Origin: Streptomyces sp. NBC_01288 | Lineage (GTDB): Bacteria; Actinomycetota; Actinomycetes; Streptomycetales; Streptomycetaceae | Assembly (NCBI RefSeq): GCF_035982055.1 | Contig: NZ_CP108427.1 | Span: 2,170,001-2,234,000 of the forward strand | Direction of reading: 5' to 3' | Length of the DNA: 64,000 bases | Shown here: positions 26,165 to 34,626 of the stretch, piece by piece | How the letters are laid out: every line of letters starts with the position of its first letter | How positions within the stretch are numbered: the stretch's first letter is position 1 | The notes under the pieces: model-generated | Told to the model about the DNA's origin: nothing | Seen by the model: the letters and a program-made list of their open reading frames with translations, nothing else | Databases searched by the model: none | Made by a program: the position numbers and the translations under genes

Positions 26165-27178
26165 ATGCCCAGCGCCCAGCCGCCGAGGGCCGTGTTCGCC
26201 ATGGATCCGGTGCACCTGCCCCTGCTCTTCCCCTCACCCCTGATGGACCGGCTCCGGCGGACCGCCGAGATCGCGCCGGGGCTCGTCGTACAGGACTTCG
26301 CCGATCCTCAGGCCGCAGCCGCCCTTGCCGAGGCCGAGGTCCTGATCACCGGCTGGGGCTGCCCGCACCTCGACGCCGACGCGCTGGCGGCGGCACCCCG
26401 GCTGCGGACCGTGCTGCACGCGGCGGGCTCGGTCCGTTCGCTGGTCGGCGAGGCCCTGTGGGAACGCGGGGTGACCGTCTCCAGCGCGGTCACCGGCAAC
26501 GCGCTTCCGGTCGCCGAGTACACCCTCGCGATGATCCTGCTCGCCGGGAAGGACACCTTCGCCCAGCGGGAACGCTTCCGGCACACGCACGCGTACCCGA
26601 CGCCGACCGAGACCGCGCCGATCGGCAACCTCGGCCGCCGCATCGGCGTCATCGGCGCCTCCCGCGTGGGCCGCCGCCTGCTGGAACTGCTGCGCCCGTA
26701 CGACTTCGAAATCCTCCTCCACGACCCCTACGTCAGCGTCACCGAGGCAGCCTCCCTTGGCGCCGAACTCCTGCCGCTGGACCACCTGTTGAGCGGCAGC
26801 GACATCGTCAGCCTGCACGCCCCCGACATCCCCGAGACGCAGCACATGCTGGACCGCGGGCGGCTCGCCCTCATCCGGGACGGCGGGGTGCTGATCAACA
26901 CCTCTCGGGGTGCATTGATCGACCACGAGGCCCTCACCGACGAGCTGTTGTCCGGCCGCCTGACCGCGATCCTCGACGTCACCGAACCCGAGCCACTGCC
27001 CCCCACGTCACCGCTGTACAAGCTGCCGAACGTCTTCCTCACCCCGCACATCGCGGGCTCCCTCGGCAACGAACTGGCGCGGCTCGGGAGCATCGTCGTG
27101 GACGAGCTGGAGCGCCTGGCCGCGGGCCTGCCACCGGCCCACGAGGTACGGCACGCGGACCTGGCCCGTGTCGCCTGA
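26165..27178 (+). CDS. D-isomer-specific 2-hydroxyacid dehydrogenase
   Basis: A 337-residue NAD(P)-dependent dehydrogenase. An N-terminal substrate domain is followed by a Rossmann segment RRIGVIGASRVGRRLLELL (G-x-x-G...G variant) and the family signature DIVSLHAPDIPETQHMLDR..LALIRDGGVLINTSRGALIDHEAL, with a C-terminal active-site His (FLTPHIAGS). The ATG at 26165 follows GGAGGG; the longer frame has no site. Located between two LacI-linked clusters and behind its own palindromic operator, it may reduce a keto-acid intermediate of uronic-acid or deoxy-sugar catabolism. Confidence 0.88.
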   Translation: MPSAQPPRAVFAMDPVHLPLLFPSPLMDRLRRTAEIAPGLVVQDFADPQAAAALAEAEVLITGWGCPHLDADALAAAPRLRTVLHAAGSVRSLVGEALWERGVTVSSAVTGNALPVAEYTLAMILLAGKDTFAQRERFRHTHAYPTPTETAPIGNLGRRIGVIGASRVGRRLLELLRPYDFEILLHDPYVSVTEAASLGAELLPLDHLLSGSDIVSLHAPDIPETQHMLDRGRLALIRDGGVLINTSRGALIDHEALTDELLSGRLTAILDVTEPEPLPPTSPLYKLPNVFLTPHIAGSLGNELARLGSIVVDELERLAAGLPPAHEVRHADLARVA

Positions 27179-27298
27179 TCCGCACTGTCCACAGGCCGGC
27201 ACACCCGGAACGACCCTGGGATACGGTTTCCGGACCGGCGCCGGAGCAGGCCCCAGGGCGCCCGGTGGAAACACGGTCACGGTGAAGGAGTCGCTACG

Positions 27299-28390
27299 GT
27301 GAGTCAGCGCAAGGCGTCGGGCGACGTCGGCCGGGCGACGATCCGGGACGTGGCGGAGCGCGCCGGGGTCTCCGTGGCGAGCGTCTCGCGCGTGCTGTCC
27401 GGCAACTACCCGGTGTCGGAGGAGCTGCGCCGCCGGGTGATGAAGGTCGTCGGCGACCTGGACTACGTCACCAACGCGCACGCCCGCTCCCTGGCCGGTG
27501 GCGGTACGCCCACGGTGGCCATCCTCATCAACAACATCACCGGCGCGGCATTCGCCCACGTGGCCAAGGGAGTTGAGGGCGCGGCCACGCTGCGCGGCTG
27601 GCTCTCCCTGGTCGGCACGACGGGCGACGACCCGGAGCGCGAGCTGGCCCTGGTCAACCTCATGCGCCAACAGGGCGTCGCCGCCGTGGTGTTGCTCGGC
27701 GGCGCGTACGACGTCGACGAGTACCAACTCCGGATGGCCCGCTTCGCCCGCTCCCTCGACGCGGCGGGCTCGCACCTCGTGCTCGTCGGCCGCCCGCCGC
27801 TGGAGGGCGACGTCCCGGCGACGACGGTCGACTACGACAACGAGGGCGGCGCCTACGCCATGGCCAGCCATCTCCTCTCGGCCGGCCACCGCCGGGTCCT
27901 GGTCCTGCCCGGACACGCCGAACTCACCACCGCCCAGGGCAGGTTGAGGGGTGCGCAACGGGCCTTCGAGGCGTACGGCGTGCCGTTCGACCCGGGGATG
28001 GTGCGGCACGGCCCGTACGACTACGAGCACGGGTACGAGGCGGTGGAGGACACCCTGAAGGAGGGCGTGGACTTCACCGCCGTGCTGGCGGGGACCGATG
28101 TGGTCGCCGCGGGCGCCATGCAGGCACTGCGCGCGGCGGGCCTGCGGGTACCCGAGGACGTGTCGATCGTCGGCTACGACGACATCCCGCTGGCCTCCCA
28201 GCTCACCCCTCAGCTCACCACCGTGCACGTCCCGTACGAGGAGATGGGCCGGGTCGCGCTGCGCGCGGTGGCGGACCGGCGCGAGGGCGGCGGCACGGGC
28301 CGGCGCAGGGGCGGCGACGGCGACCATCTGGTCCTGGGCACGCATGTCGTCGTACGGAACTCGGTACGGCCGCCGGCCCGACGGGACTAG
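27299..28390 (+). CDS. LacI-family transcriptional regulator (LacI-2)
   Basis: A 363-residue LacI/GalR protein: HTH TIRDVAERAGVSVASVSRVLSG, hinge DLDYVTNAHARSLAGG, then a sugar-binding domain (VDYDNEGGAYAMASHLL, AGTDVVAAGAMQAL, YDDIPLASQLTPQLTTVHVPYEEMG). It is a close paralogue of LacI-1 with the same block order and many identical motifs. The GTG at 27299 is preceded by GAAGGAG. It is immediately upstream of the sugar ABC importer genes, whose promoter region holds two ACCGGT operators, so it is the likely repressor of that operon. Confidence 0.92.
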   Translation: MSQRKASGDVGRATIRDVAERAGVSVASVSRVLSGNYPVSEELRRRVMKVVGDLDYVTNAHARSLAGGGTPTVAILINNITGAAFAHVAKGVEGAATLRGWLSLVGTTGDDPERELALVNLMRQQGVAAVVLLGGAYDVDEYQLRMARFARSLDAAGSHLVLVGRPPLEGDVPATTVDYDNEGGAYAMASHLLSAGHRRVLVLPGHAELTTAQGRLRGAQRAFEAYGVPFDPGMVRHGPYDYEHGYEAVEDTLKEGVDFTAVLAGTDVVAAGAMQALRAAGLRVPEDVSIVGYDDIPLASQLTPQLTTVHVPYEEMGRVALRAVADRREGGGTGRRRGGDGDHLVLGTHVVVRNSVRPPARRD

Positions 28391-28451
28391 CGCGGGGACC
28401 GGCGCAGCACCCCCTGCGGGACCGAAACGGCACACGGAACCAGGGCGTTAC

Positions 28452-28464
28452 GTAACCGGTTTCC
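28452..28464. promoter_or_regulatory. LacI-type operator GTAACCGGTTTCC, distal to the ABC operon
   Basis: Matches the LacI-1 upstream sites. The core centre is 110 bp upstream of the proximal site at 28562. Confidence 0.6.
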
Positions 28465-28561
28465 CTCCTAATCCCCTGGCCAGACGGGGTCCGTCCAGGG
28501 CCGTCGCAACAACTTGCTGCACACCTCTTGCTCCGAACAGGCCATCCTGCCTACCTTCACA

Positions 28562-28574
28562 GCAACCGGTTTCT
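28562..28574. promoter_or_regulatory. LacI-type operator GCAACCGGTTTC, proximal to the ABC operon
   Basis: Lies 31 bp upstream of the solute-binding-protein ATG, close to the expected transcription start, where bound repressor would block initiation. Confidence 0.62.
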
Positions 28575-28604
28575 ACCTCTTCTCTTCCGAAGGAACACGG
28601 TCTG

Positions 28605-29936
28605 ATGAACTTCACCAGCCCCCGGAGAAGGTTCGCTCGCGCAGCCGTCGCGGGCCTCGCCCTGACAGGTCTGCTGTCCGCCTGCGGCGGATCCGGCTCG
28701 GGGGACAAAGCGTCCTCCGGTCCGGTCACCCTCCCCTTCTGGGGCTGGGCCAACGGGCAGGACGCGGTCGTGAAGGCGTTCAACGCCGCTCACCAGGACA
28801 TCAAGCTCAAGTACACCAAGGTCACCGACCAGTTGACGATGCAGAAGCAGTTGACCAACGCGGTCAAGGCCGGCAACGCGCCCTGCCTGGTGCAGAACAC
28901 GGCGGAGTACGTGACCACCTGGGTCTCGCAGGGCGCGCTCGCCGACATCTCGAAGTACGTCTCCGCCGACAAGGCCAAGTTCAACGCGGGCTCGTGGGCC
29001 AGTGCCCAGGTGCAGGGCAAGTCCTATGGCGTACCGACCAGTTCGGCCCCCGCGTTCACGATCTACCGCACCGACGTCTTCACGAAGTACGGCCTCAAGG
29101 CGCCCACGACCTGGGACGAGTTCATCGCCGCGGGCAAGGTCCTGAAGAAGCACGGCATCAAGATCACGAACTTCGCCGGTGAGGACCCGAGCACGCTGGA
29201 AGTCCTGTCCATGCAGGCGGGCGCCCACTGGTACGCCATCGACGGCGACTCCTGGAAGGTCGACTTCCAGGACGCGGGCAGCCTCAAGGCGGCCCAGGTG
29301 ATCCAGGAGATCATCGACAACGACCTCAACTCCAAGCTCTCCTTCGCGGATTACGCGGCCGTCCAGCGCAACTACGACAACGGCGGCACCACGACCCGGC
29401 AGATCTCCACCTGGCAGATGGCGGGCATGGTGCAGAACTTCACCAAGTCCGACGGGAAATGGGCGCTGTCGCCCTGGCCGACGTTCGCGGGAGAGGCCGC
29501 CAAGACGCCCGCCGGGACCAACCAGAGCGGTGGCGTCACGCTGGTGACCAAGCAGTGCGCGCACCAACAGCAGGCCGCCGAGGCCGCGTTGTGGATGTCG
29601 ACGAACACGGGCGCGGTGAAGACGATGGCGAGCCCGACCACCGGCAACGGTGTGATGCCGGCGCTGGCGGACAGCGACGCGTACGTCGCCGAGGCGATCT
29701 CCGACAAGCTGCTCGGCACGAACTACGAGCCCGCGAAGCAGATCGTCACCGACAGCCTGAACACCGTCACCTCGGACTGGGTGTTCGGCCCGGACTGGAC
29801 CGCGATGTTCACCGAGTTGCAGACCGGCTGGGCGAAGGTGATGAACAAGCAGGAGAAGGTCACCGATCTGCTGGCGCACATGCAGGAGTGGACGGTCAAG
29901 GACCTGAAGTCCCGCGGTATCAGCGTCAAGGGCTGA
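28605..29936 (+). CDS. Sugar ABC transporter substrate-binding lipoprotein (CUT1)
   Basis: A 443-residue extracytoplasmic solute-binding protein. A lipoprotein signal (RRRFARAAVAGLALTGLLSACGG, lipobox LSAC) anchors it to the membrane. The mature fold shows family-1 extracellular-binding landmarks (VTLPFWGWANGQDAVVKAFNAAH, YGVPTSSAPAFTIYRTDVF..YGLKAPTTWDEFIAAGKVLKK). It delivers an oligosaccharide to the two permeases that follow. No ATPase gene is in the operon; as is usual for Streptomyces CUT1 systems it probably shares the MsiK ATPase. Adjacent GH43 and pectin genes suggest xylo-, arabino- or galacto-oligosaccharides. Confidence 0.92.
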   Translation: MNFTSPRRRFARAAVAGLALTGLLSACGGSGSGDKASSGPVTLPFWGWANGQDAVVKAFNAAHQDIKLKYTKVTDQLTMQKQLTNAVKAGNAPCLVQNTAEYVTTWVSQGALADISKYVSADKAKFNAGSWASAQVQGKSYGVPTSSAPAFTIYRTDVFTKYGLKAPTTWDEFIAAGKVLKKHGIKITNFAGEDPSTLEVLSMQAGAHWYAIDGDSWKVDFQDAGSLKAAQVIQEIIDNDLNSKLSFADYAAVQRNYDNGGTTTRQISTWQMAGMVQNFTKSDGKWALSPWPTFAGEAAKTPAGTNQSGGVTLVTKQCAHQQQAAEAALWMSTNTGAVKTMASPTTGNGVMPALADSDAYVAEAISDKLLGTNYEPAKQIVTDSLNTVTSDWVFGPDWTAMFTELQTGWAKVMNKQEKVTDLLAHMQEWTVKDLKSRGISVKG

Positions 29937-29946
29937 GGCAGCGCCG

Positions 29947-30831
29947 ATGATCCGCTCCCAGCACTGGAAGGGTGCCGCGTTCACGGTGCCCTTCCAACTC
30001 GGCTTCGTCTTCCTGTACTTGATACCGATCGGGTACGCCGTCTACGAGTCGCTCTTCGTGGAGCACCAGTCGGGGCTCGGCCTCGGCGGCTCCACCCAGC
30101 GGTTCTCCGGCCTGGACAACTACCAACAGGGCCTCACCGACTCGGCGTTCATGAACTCGGTACTGCGCGTGGTCCTGTTCGCGTGCGTGCAGATCCCGGT
30201 CATGCTGCTCGTCAGCCTGCTGCTGGCACTGTTCCTGGACGCGCTGTCCTCGAAGGCCGCGGGCCGCTTCCGGATCTTCCTCCTCGTGCCGTACATGATC
30301 CCCGGGGTGGTCGCGGCGATCGTGTGGATCAACCTGTACAGCCCGGACGTCGGTCCGTTGACACCGTTGGGCAAGGTGTTCGGGCTGTCCTGGAACTTCT
30401 TCGCGCCCTCGATGGTCTGGCCGTCCATCGGCAACCTGCTGACCTGGCACGGCATCGGCTACAACATGGTGATCATCTACGCCGCGCTCCAGGGCGTGCC
30501 CCGCGACCTGTTCGAGGCGGCCCGGCTGGACGGCGCCTCCGAGTTCCGGGTCGCGACGAGCATCAAAATCCCTTACGTGCGAGGGGCGTTGGTGCTGACC
30601 GGGATGCTCTCGATCATCCAGATGCTACAGATCTTCAACGAGCCGGCGCTGTTCCGGAACGTCACCCCGCAGACGGTCGACGACAGCTTCACGCCCATCA
30701 TGATCATCTACAACCAGGCGTTCAATGCGGGCAACTACCACTACGCGGCGGCCCTTTCGGTCCTGCTCGCCCTCATCCTCGGCCTCGCCTCCTTCCTCTT
30801 CTACCGGCTCACCGCGAAGGAGGCCGACTGA
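29947..30831 (+). CDS. Sugar ABC transporter permease, MalF type
   Basis: A 294-residue inner-membrane permease with about six helices. The conserved EAA loop DLFEAARLDGASEFRVATSIKIP (around residue 195) contacts the ATPase. It begins 10 bp after the solute-binding protein and its stop shares a base with the next permease start (TGATG), so the two are co-translated. It forms the heterodimeric import channel with the MalG-type partner. Confidence 0.92.
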   Translation: MIRSQHWKGAAFTVPFQLGFVFLYLIPIGYAVYESLFVEHQSGLGLGGSTQRFSGLDNYQQGLTDSAFMNSVLRVVLFACVQIPVMLLVSLLLALFLDALSSKAAGRFRIFLLVPYMIPGVVAAIVWINLYSPDVGPLTPLGKVFGLSWNFFAPSMVWPSIGNLLTWHGIGYNMVIIYAALQGVPRDLFEAARLDGASEFRVATSIKIPYVRGALVLTGMLSIIQMLQIFNEPALFRNVTPQTVDDSFTPIMIIYNQAFNAGNYHYAAALSVLLALILGLASFLFYRLTAKEAD

Positions 30832-31736
30832 TGACCCTCACCGAAGAACGCCGGAACGCCCATCAGGTCCGGCGCCTCAACAAGCCCGATCCGGCGGCCC
30901 GTTCACGCGGCGGCCAGCGTTTCCTGCTCGTCGGTCTGGTGCTGGCGAGCGCCTACAGCCTGTTCCCGGTGTGGTGGCTGATCGTCGCCGCGACCAAGGA
31001 CCGCACGGGCCTGTACCAGAGCAACGGCCTCTGGTTCTCCGGCATGCACCTGTGGGCGAACGTGCGTCAGGTCTTCACCTACGAGAACGGCATCTTCCTG
31101 CGCTGGACCGCGAACTCCTTCCTCTACGCAGGAGTCGGCTCCCTGGGCGGCACGCTCATCGCCCTCGCGACGGGCTACGGCCTCGCGCGCTTCGAATTCC
31201 CGGGCCGCAACGCGGTGTTCGCGTGCGTGGTGGGCTCGTTCCTGATCCCGATCGCGCTGCTCACGCTCCCGCTGTACCTGATGTTCTCGAAGATCGGCCT
31301 GGTCGACACCCCCTGGGCGATGCTGATCCCCTGCCTGATCAACCCGTTCAGCGTCTACCTCGCCAAGGTGTACACGGAGGCCACGGTCCCCTTCGAACTC
31401 CTGGAGGCCGCACGCCTCGACGGCGCGGGCGAACTCCGCATCTTCTTCAGCATCGTGCTGCGGATGATGACGACAGGCGGAGCGACGGTCTTCCTCCTGG
31501 CCTTCGTGAACACCTGGAACGCCTTCTTCCTCCCGCTGACCGTGCTGCGCGGCGAGGAGAACTGGACGCTCAACCTCGGCCTCTACAACTGGTCCGGAAA
31601 ACGCATGGAGTCGGGCGTCGACCTGACGAGCCTGGTCCTCACCGGCGCACTCCTGTCGATCGTCCCGATGGCCGTGATGATGGTGGCGATGCGCCGCTAC
31701 TGGCGCACCGGGGTCACCCTGGGAGCCCTCAAGTGA
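30831..31736 (+). CDS. Sugar ABC transporter permease, MalG type
   Basis: A 301-residue permease with six helices and the EAA loop FELLEAARLDGAGELRIFFSIVLR. It starts on the stop codon of the MalF-type gene. Its own stop overlaps the GTG start of the GH43 enzyme (GTGA), so importer and intracellular hydrolase are produced in fixed proportion. The substrate should be what the GH43 cleaves. Confidence 0.92.
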   Translation: MTLTEERRNAHQVRRLNKPDPAARSRGGQRFLLVGLVLASAYSLFPVWWLIVAATKDRTGLYQSNGLWFSGMHLWANVRQVFTYENGIFLRWTANSFLYAGVGSLGGTLIALATGYGLARFEFPGRNAVFACVVGSFLIPIALLTLPLYLMFSKIGLVDTPWAMLIPCLINPFSVYLAKVYTEATVPFELLEAARLDGAGELRIFFSIVLRMMTTGGATVFLLAFVNTWNAFFLPLTVLRGEENWTLNLGLYNWSGKRMESGVDLTSLVLTGALLSIVPMAVMMVAMRRYWRTGVTLGALK

Positions 31737-33331
31737 CCTTGCTGCACAACCCTGTTGTCCGCGGCTTCGCCCCCGACCCCTCGATGGTCAGGGTCGGCGA
31801 CTGGTACTACGTGGCGACCAGTTCCTTCGAGTGGTTCCCTACGGTCCCGATCCACCGCTCGCGGGATCTCGCGCGCTGGGAGTACGCGGGCCATGTACGG
31901 GGCGCGGTCCCCGGTGACTCCTTGGCGGGCGTCCCGGACTCGGGCGGCATCTGGGCGCCTTCGCTGAGCTGGGACGGCGAGCGGTTCTGGATGACGTACT
32001 CGATCGTCCGCTCGGTCGGCACGCCGTACTTCGACCTGGACACATACGTCACAACGGCGACGGACGTGGCCGGGAAGTGGACGACTCCACGGCGGGTGGC
32101 GAGCCACGGCTTCGACCCGGCGCTGTTCCACGACGAGGGCCGGCTGTGGCTGCTCAACCTCCAGAACGACTGTCGCCCCGGCGGCCGCCGCTTCGCGGGC
32201 ATCGTCGCGACCGAACTGGACCGCGACACGCTCGCCCCGATCGGCGTGACCCGTCTGCTGCTCCAGCACGAACGGCTCATCGAGGGGCCGAAGTTGGTGC
32301 GGCGGGACGGCTGGTACTACCTGCTGCTCGCGGAGGGCGGCACGGGGTTCGAGCACGGGGTACGGGTGGCGCGCGGCCATACGGTCACCGGTCCGTACGA
32401 GCTCGACGACCGTCCCTTGCTGACGTCCCGGGACGACCCGTCGGTGCCGCTACAGAAGGCGGGCCACGGCGAGCTGGTCGAACTGCCTGACGGGGACTGG
32501 GTGTTGAGCCACCTAGCGGCGCGGCCGGTCCAGACACCGGAGGGGCCGCGCTGCACCCTGGGCCGGGAAACGGCGATCCAGGCGGTGACTTGGGACGCGG
32601 ACGGCTGGCCGAGGCTACGGCAGGGCGGTCGGCATCCGGCGGTGGAGGTGGACGTACCGACGCGTCCCGCCGCCGCACCGGCCCAAGTCCCGTATTCCGA
32701 CCGGCCGTTGGGCTGGCCGTGGAGCAGTCCGCGCGCGTACCCGGACCCGTCCTGGGCGGACACCGCCGCCCGCCCCGGCTGGATCCGGCTGCGCGGGCGG
32801 CACGGGCCGGAGTCGCGGTGGGCGCACAGTCTGCTGGCCCAGCGGATCACGGAGCACCGCGCGGAGGCCGAAGTCACGGTCGACGCACGGCCGTTGACGT
32901 TCACGCAGGCGGCCGGGCTGGTGCTCTGGTACGGCGCCGAGGCGTATCTGAGCCTGCATCTGACGTGGGCGGAGCCCGAGGGTGAGGGGCAGTGCGGGCA
33001 GCAGTGGCAGGACCGCGGCGGGCGTTCGGTGCTGAGCCTCGTGGAGCGGGACGAGGACGGCATCCGTGAAGTAGCCGTCGTCGAGGTCGATGTGCGTGCT
33101 CCGGTGATGTTGGGGGCGACGGTCGAGGGTGCGGATGCCCGGTTCTGGTATGTGCGGGAGGGGGTGCGGACGCCGGTCGGGCCGGTGCTGGACTTCAGCC
33201 GGCTCTCCGACGACTACGGGTCTCGGCTGCGGTTCACCGGTGCGATGGCGGGCATCCATGCCTGGGACCTCGTCGACGCCGGGTTCGCCGCCGACTTCAC
33301 TCGCTTCCGCCTCGACTGCCCGCCCGGCTGA
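31733..33331 (+). CDS. Intracellular GH43 beta-xylosidase/alpha-L-arabinofuranosidase
   Basis: A 532-residue glycoside hydrolase without signal peptide, hence acting on imported oligosaccharides. The N-terminal five-bladed propeller (residues 1-320) shows NPVVRGFAPDPSMVRVGDWYYVATSSFEWFP with the catalytic base Asp in PDPS, the Asp region SGGIWAPSLSWDGERFWMTYS, and the acid Glu in LIEGPKLVRRDGWYYLL. The C-terminal beta-sandwich (residues about 345-532) is the GH43 C2 lectin-like domain that closes the active site in xylosidases. Translationally coupled to the MalG-type permease. A 13-bp tandem duplication covers its stop codon. Confidence 0.9.
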   Translation: MTLLHNPVVRGFAPDPSMVRVGDWYYVATSSFEWFPTVPIHRSRDLARWEYAGHVRGAVPGDSLAGVPDSGGIWAPSLSWDGERFWMTYSIVRSVGTPYFDLDTYVTTATDVAGKWTTPRRVASHGFDPALFHDEGRLWLLNLQNDCRPGGRRFAGIVATELDRDTLAPIGVTRLLLQHERLIEGPKLVRRDGWYYLLLAEGGTGFEHGVRVARGHTVTGPYELDDRPLLTSRDDPSVPLQKAGHGELVELPDGDWVLSHLAARPVQTPEGPRCTLGRETAIQAVTWDADGWPRLRQGGRHPAVEVDVPTRPAAAPAQVPYSDRPLGWPWSSPRAYPDPSWADTAARPGWIRLRGRHGPESRWAHSLLAQRITEHRAEAEVTVDARPLTFTQAAGLVLWYGAEAYLSLHLTWAEPEGEGQCGQQWQDRGGRSVLSLVERDEDGIREVAVVEVDVRAPVMLGATVEGADARFWYVREGVRTPVGPVLDFSRLSDDYGSRLRFTGAMAGIHAWDLVDAGFAADFTRFRLDCPPG

Positions 33332-33353
33332 TCTGTTCGGCTGATCTGTTCGG
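33328..33353. repeat. 13-bp tandem duplication at the GH43 stop
   Basis: CTGATCTGTTCGG occurs twice head-to-tail (33328-33340, 33341-33353); the first copy contains the GH43 TGA. It looks like replication slippage. Confidence 0.6.
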
Positions 33354-33430
33354 AGTTTCGAAAGATCGGGTCGGCCGCATCACGTGAATTCCCTGGTCTT
33401 CCCGCCGTGTTGACGCACCCCTATCGTAGG

Positions 33431-33440
33431 AAGCGCTTTC
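33431..33440. promoter_or_regulatory. LacI-type operator AAGCGCTTTC upstream of LacI-3
   Basis: Preceded by GG and followed by TGG, it lies about 90 bp upstream of the LacI-3 start. The same ten bases occur in the esterase/PL4 divergent promoter at 14171. Confidence 0.55.
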
Positions 33441-33523
33441 TGGCCGGCTGATGATCGAGTCGGGGAAGCAGCGTTGGTCGAAACTTTCGTTGGCCCTCGG
33501 GCGGGCTGGAGAGGCGGTACCCG

Positions 33524-34588
33524 ATGGTCCGTGCGGGGAGCGCGAGTGTGACGGCTGGGCCGACGCTGGCGGTGGTGGCCCGGGAGGCGGGGGTGTCCGT
33601 GCCGACCGCGTCCAAGGTGGTCAACGGCCGGGAGGACGTGGCGCCGGAGACGCGGCGACGGGTGACGGAGGCGCTGGAGCGGCTCGGGTATGTGCGCAGG
33701 CCCCGGTTCGACGCGGGCAAGGCGCCGGGGATGGTCGACCTGGTCGTGCACTCGCTGGAGAGTTCGTGGTCGGGGGCGGTGCTGCACGGGGTGGAGGAGG
33801 CGGCGTACGAGGCCGGGCTTGAGGTGGTGGTGTCGGCCGGGCTGACCCGGACGCGGGCCGACCGGCCCGAACGGGGCTGGCTGGACAAGCTGGTCGGCCG
33901 GGGTTCGGCCGGAGTCCTCTTCAATCTCGCGGAGTTGACGCCGTCCCAGTACTCCTGGCTCGACCAGCACCGCATCCCGTTCGTGATGATCGACCCCGTG
34001 CACGAACCGCCGCCGGGCGTGGTGTCGGTCGGCGCGGCCAACTGGCAGGGCGGGGTGACGGCGACCGAGCATCTGCTCGCCCTGGGCCACGCACGCATCG
34101 CCGTCATCGCCGGCCACCGCCACAAGATGTGCAGCAGCGCCCGTGTCGCCGGCTACCGCTCCGCGCTCGCCGCCGCCGGGGTTACCGTCCGCCCCGAGTA
34201 CATCCGCCACGGCGGCTTCGACCAGGCCATGGCCCGCAGCCGTATGCGCGAACTCCTCGACCTGCCCGAGCCGCCCACGGCCGTCTTCGTCTGCTCCGAC
34301 CGGATGGCACTCGGGGTCTACGAGGCCCTGGCGGAACGGCGGTTGAGCGTCCCGGACGACATCAGCGTGGTCGGTTTCGACGACCTTCCCGAGTCTCGCT
34401 GGGTGACTCCGGCGCTGACCACGATCCGGCAGCCGCTGTCGGAGATGGCGGCCACGGCGCTGCGGTTGCTGGTCCGGCTGATGGACGGGGACCGGCCGGA
34501 GGGGACGCGGACGGAGTTGTCGACGCGGCTGGTGGAGCGGGCGAGTACGGCGGCGCCTGGCGGCCGGTACGCCCAGCGTAGATCGTGA
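33524..34588 (+). CDS. LacI-family transcriptional regulator (LacI-3)
   Basis: A 354-residue LacI/GalR regulator, distinct from the LacI-1/2 pair: HTH TLAVVAREAGVSVPTASKVVNGR, hinge LERLGYVRRPRFD, then an effector domain typical of the XylR/CebR-like group (VSVGAANWQGGVTATEHLLALGH, VFVCSDRMALGVYEAL, VVGFDDLPESRWVTPALTTIRQPL). Two starts are possible: ATG 33524 behind GGAGAGG, or GTG 33548 behind GGGGAG. It follows the importer/GH43 operon after 192 bp and has an AAGCGCTTTC operator upstream that also occurs before the PL4/CE12 genes. Confidence 0.9.
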   Translation: MVRAGSASVTAGPTLAVVAREAGVSVPTASKVVNGREDVAPETRRRVTEALERLGYVRRPRFDAGKAPGMVDLVVHSLESSWSGAVLHGVEEAAYEAGLEVVVSAGLTRTRADRPERGWLDKLVGRGSAGVLFNLAELTPSQYSWLDQHRIPFVMIDPVHEPPPGVVSVGAANWQGGVTATEHLLALGHARIAVIAGHRHKMCSSARVAGYRSALAAAGVTVRPEYIRHGGFDQAMARSRMRELLDLPEPPTAVFVCSDRMALGVYEALAERRLSVPDDISVVGFDDLPESRWVTPALTTIRQPLSEMAATALRLLVRLMDGDRPEGTRTELSTRLVERASTAAPGGRYAQRRS

Positions 34589-34626
34589 CCATGGTTGCGG
34601 GGCTCGCCGGTCGGTAGCCTGCTGGT

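Noticed and set aside
27221..27233. TACGGTTTCCGG as a fifth LacI operator
   Set aside because: It lacks the palindromic CCGG core on the left side and is too degenerate to count.
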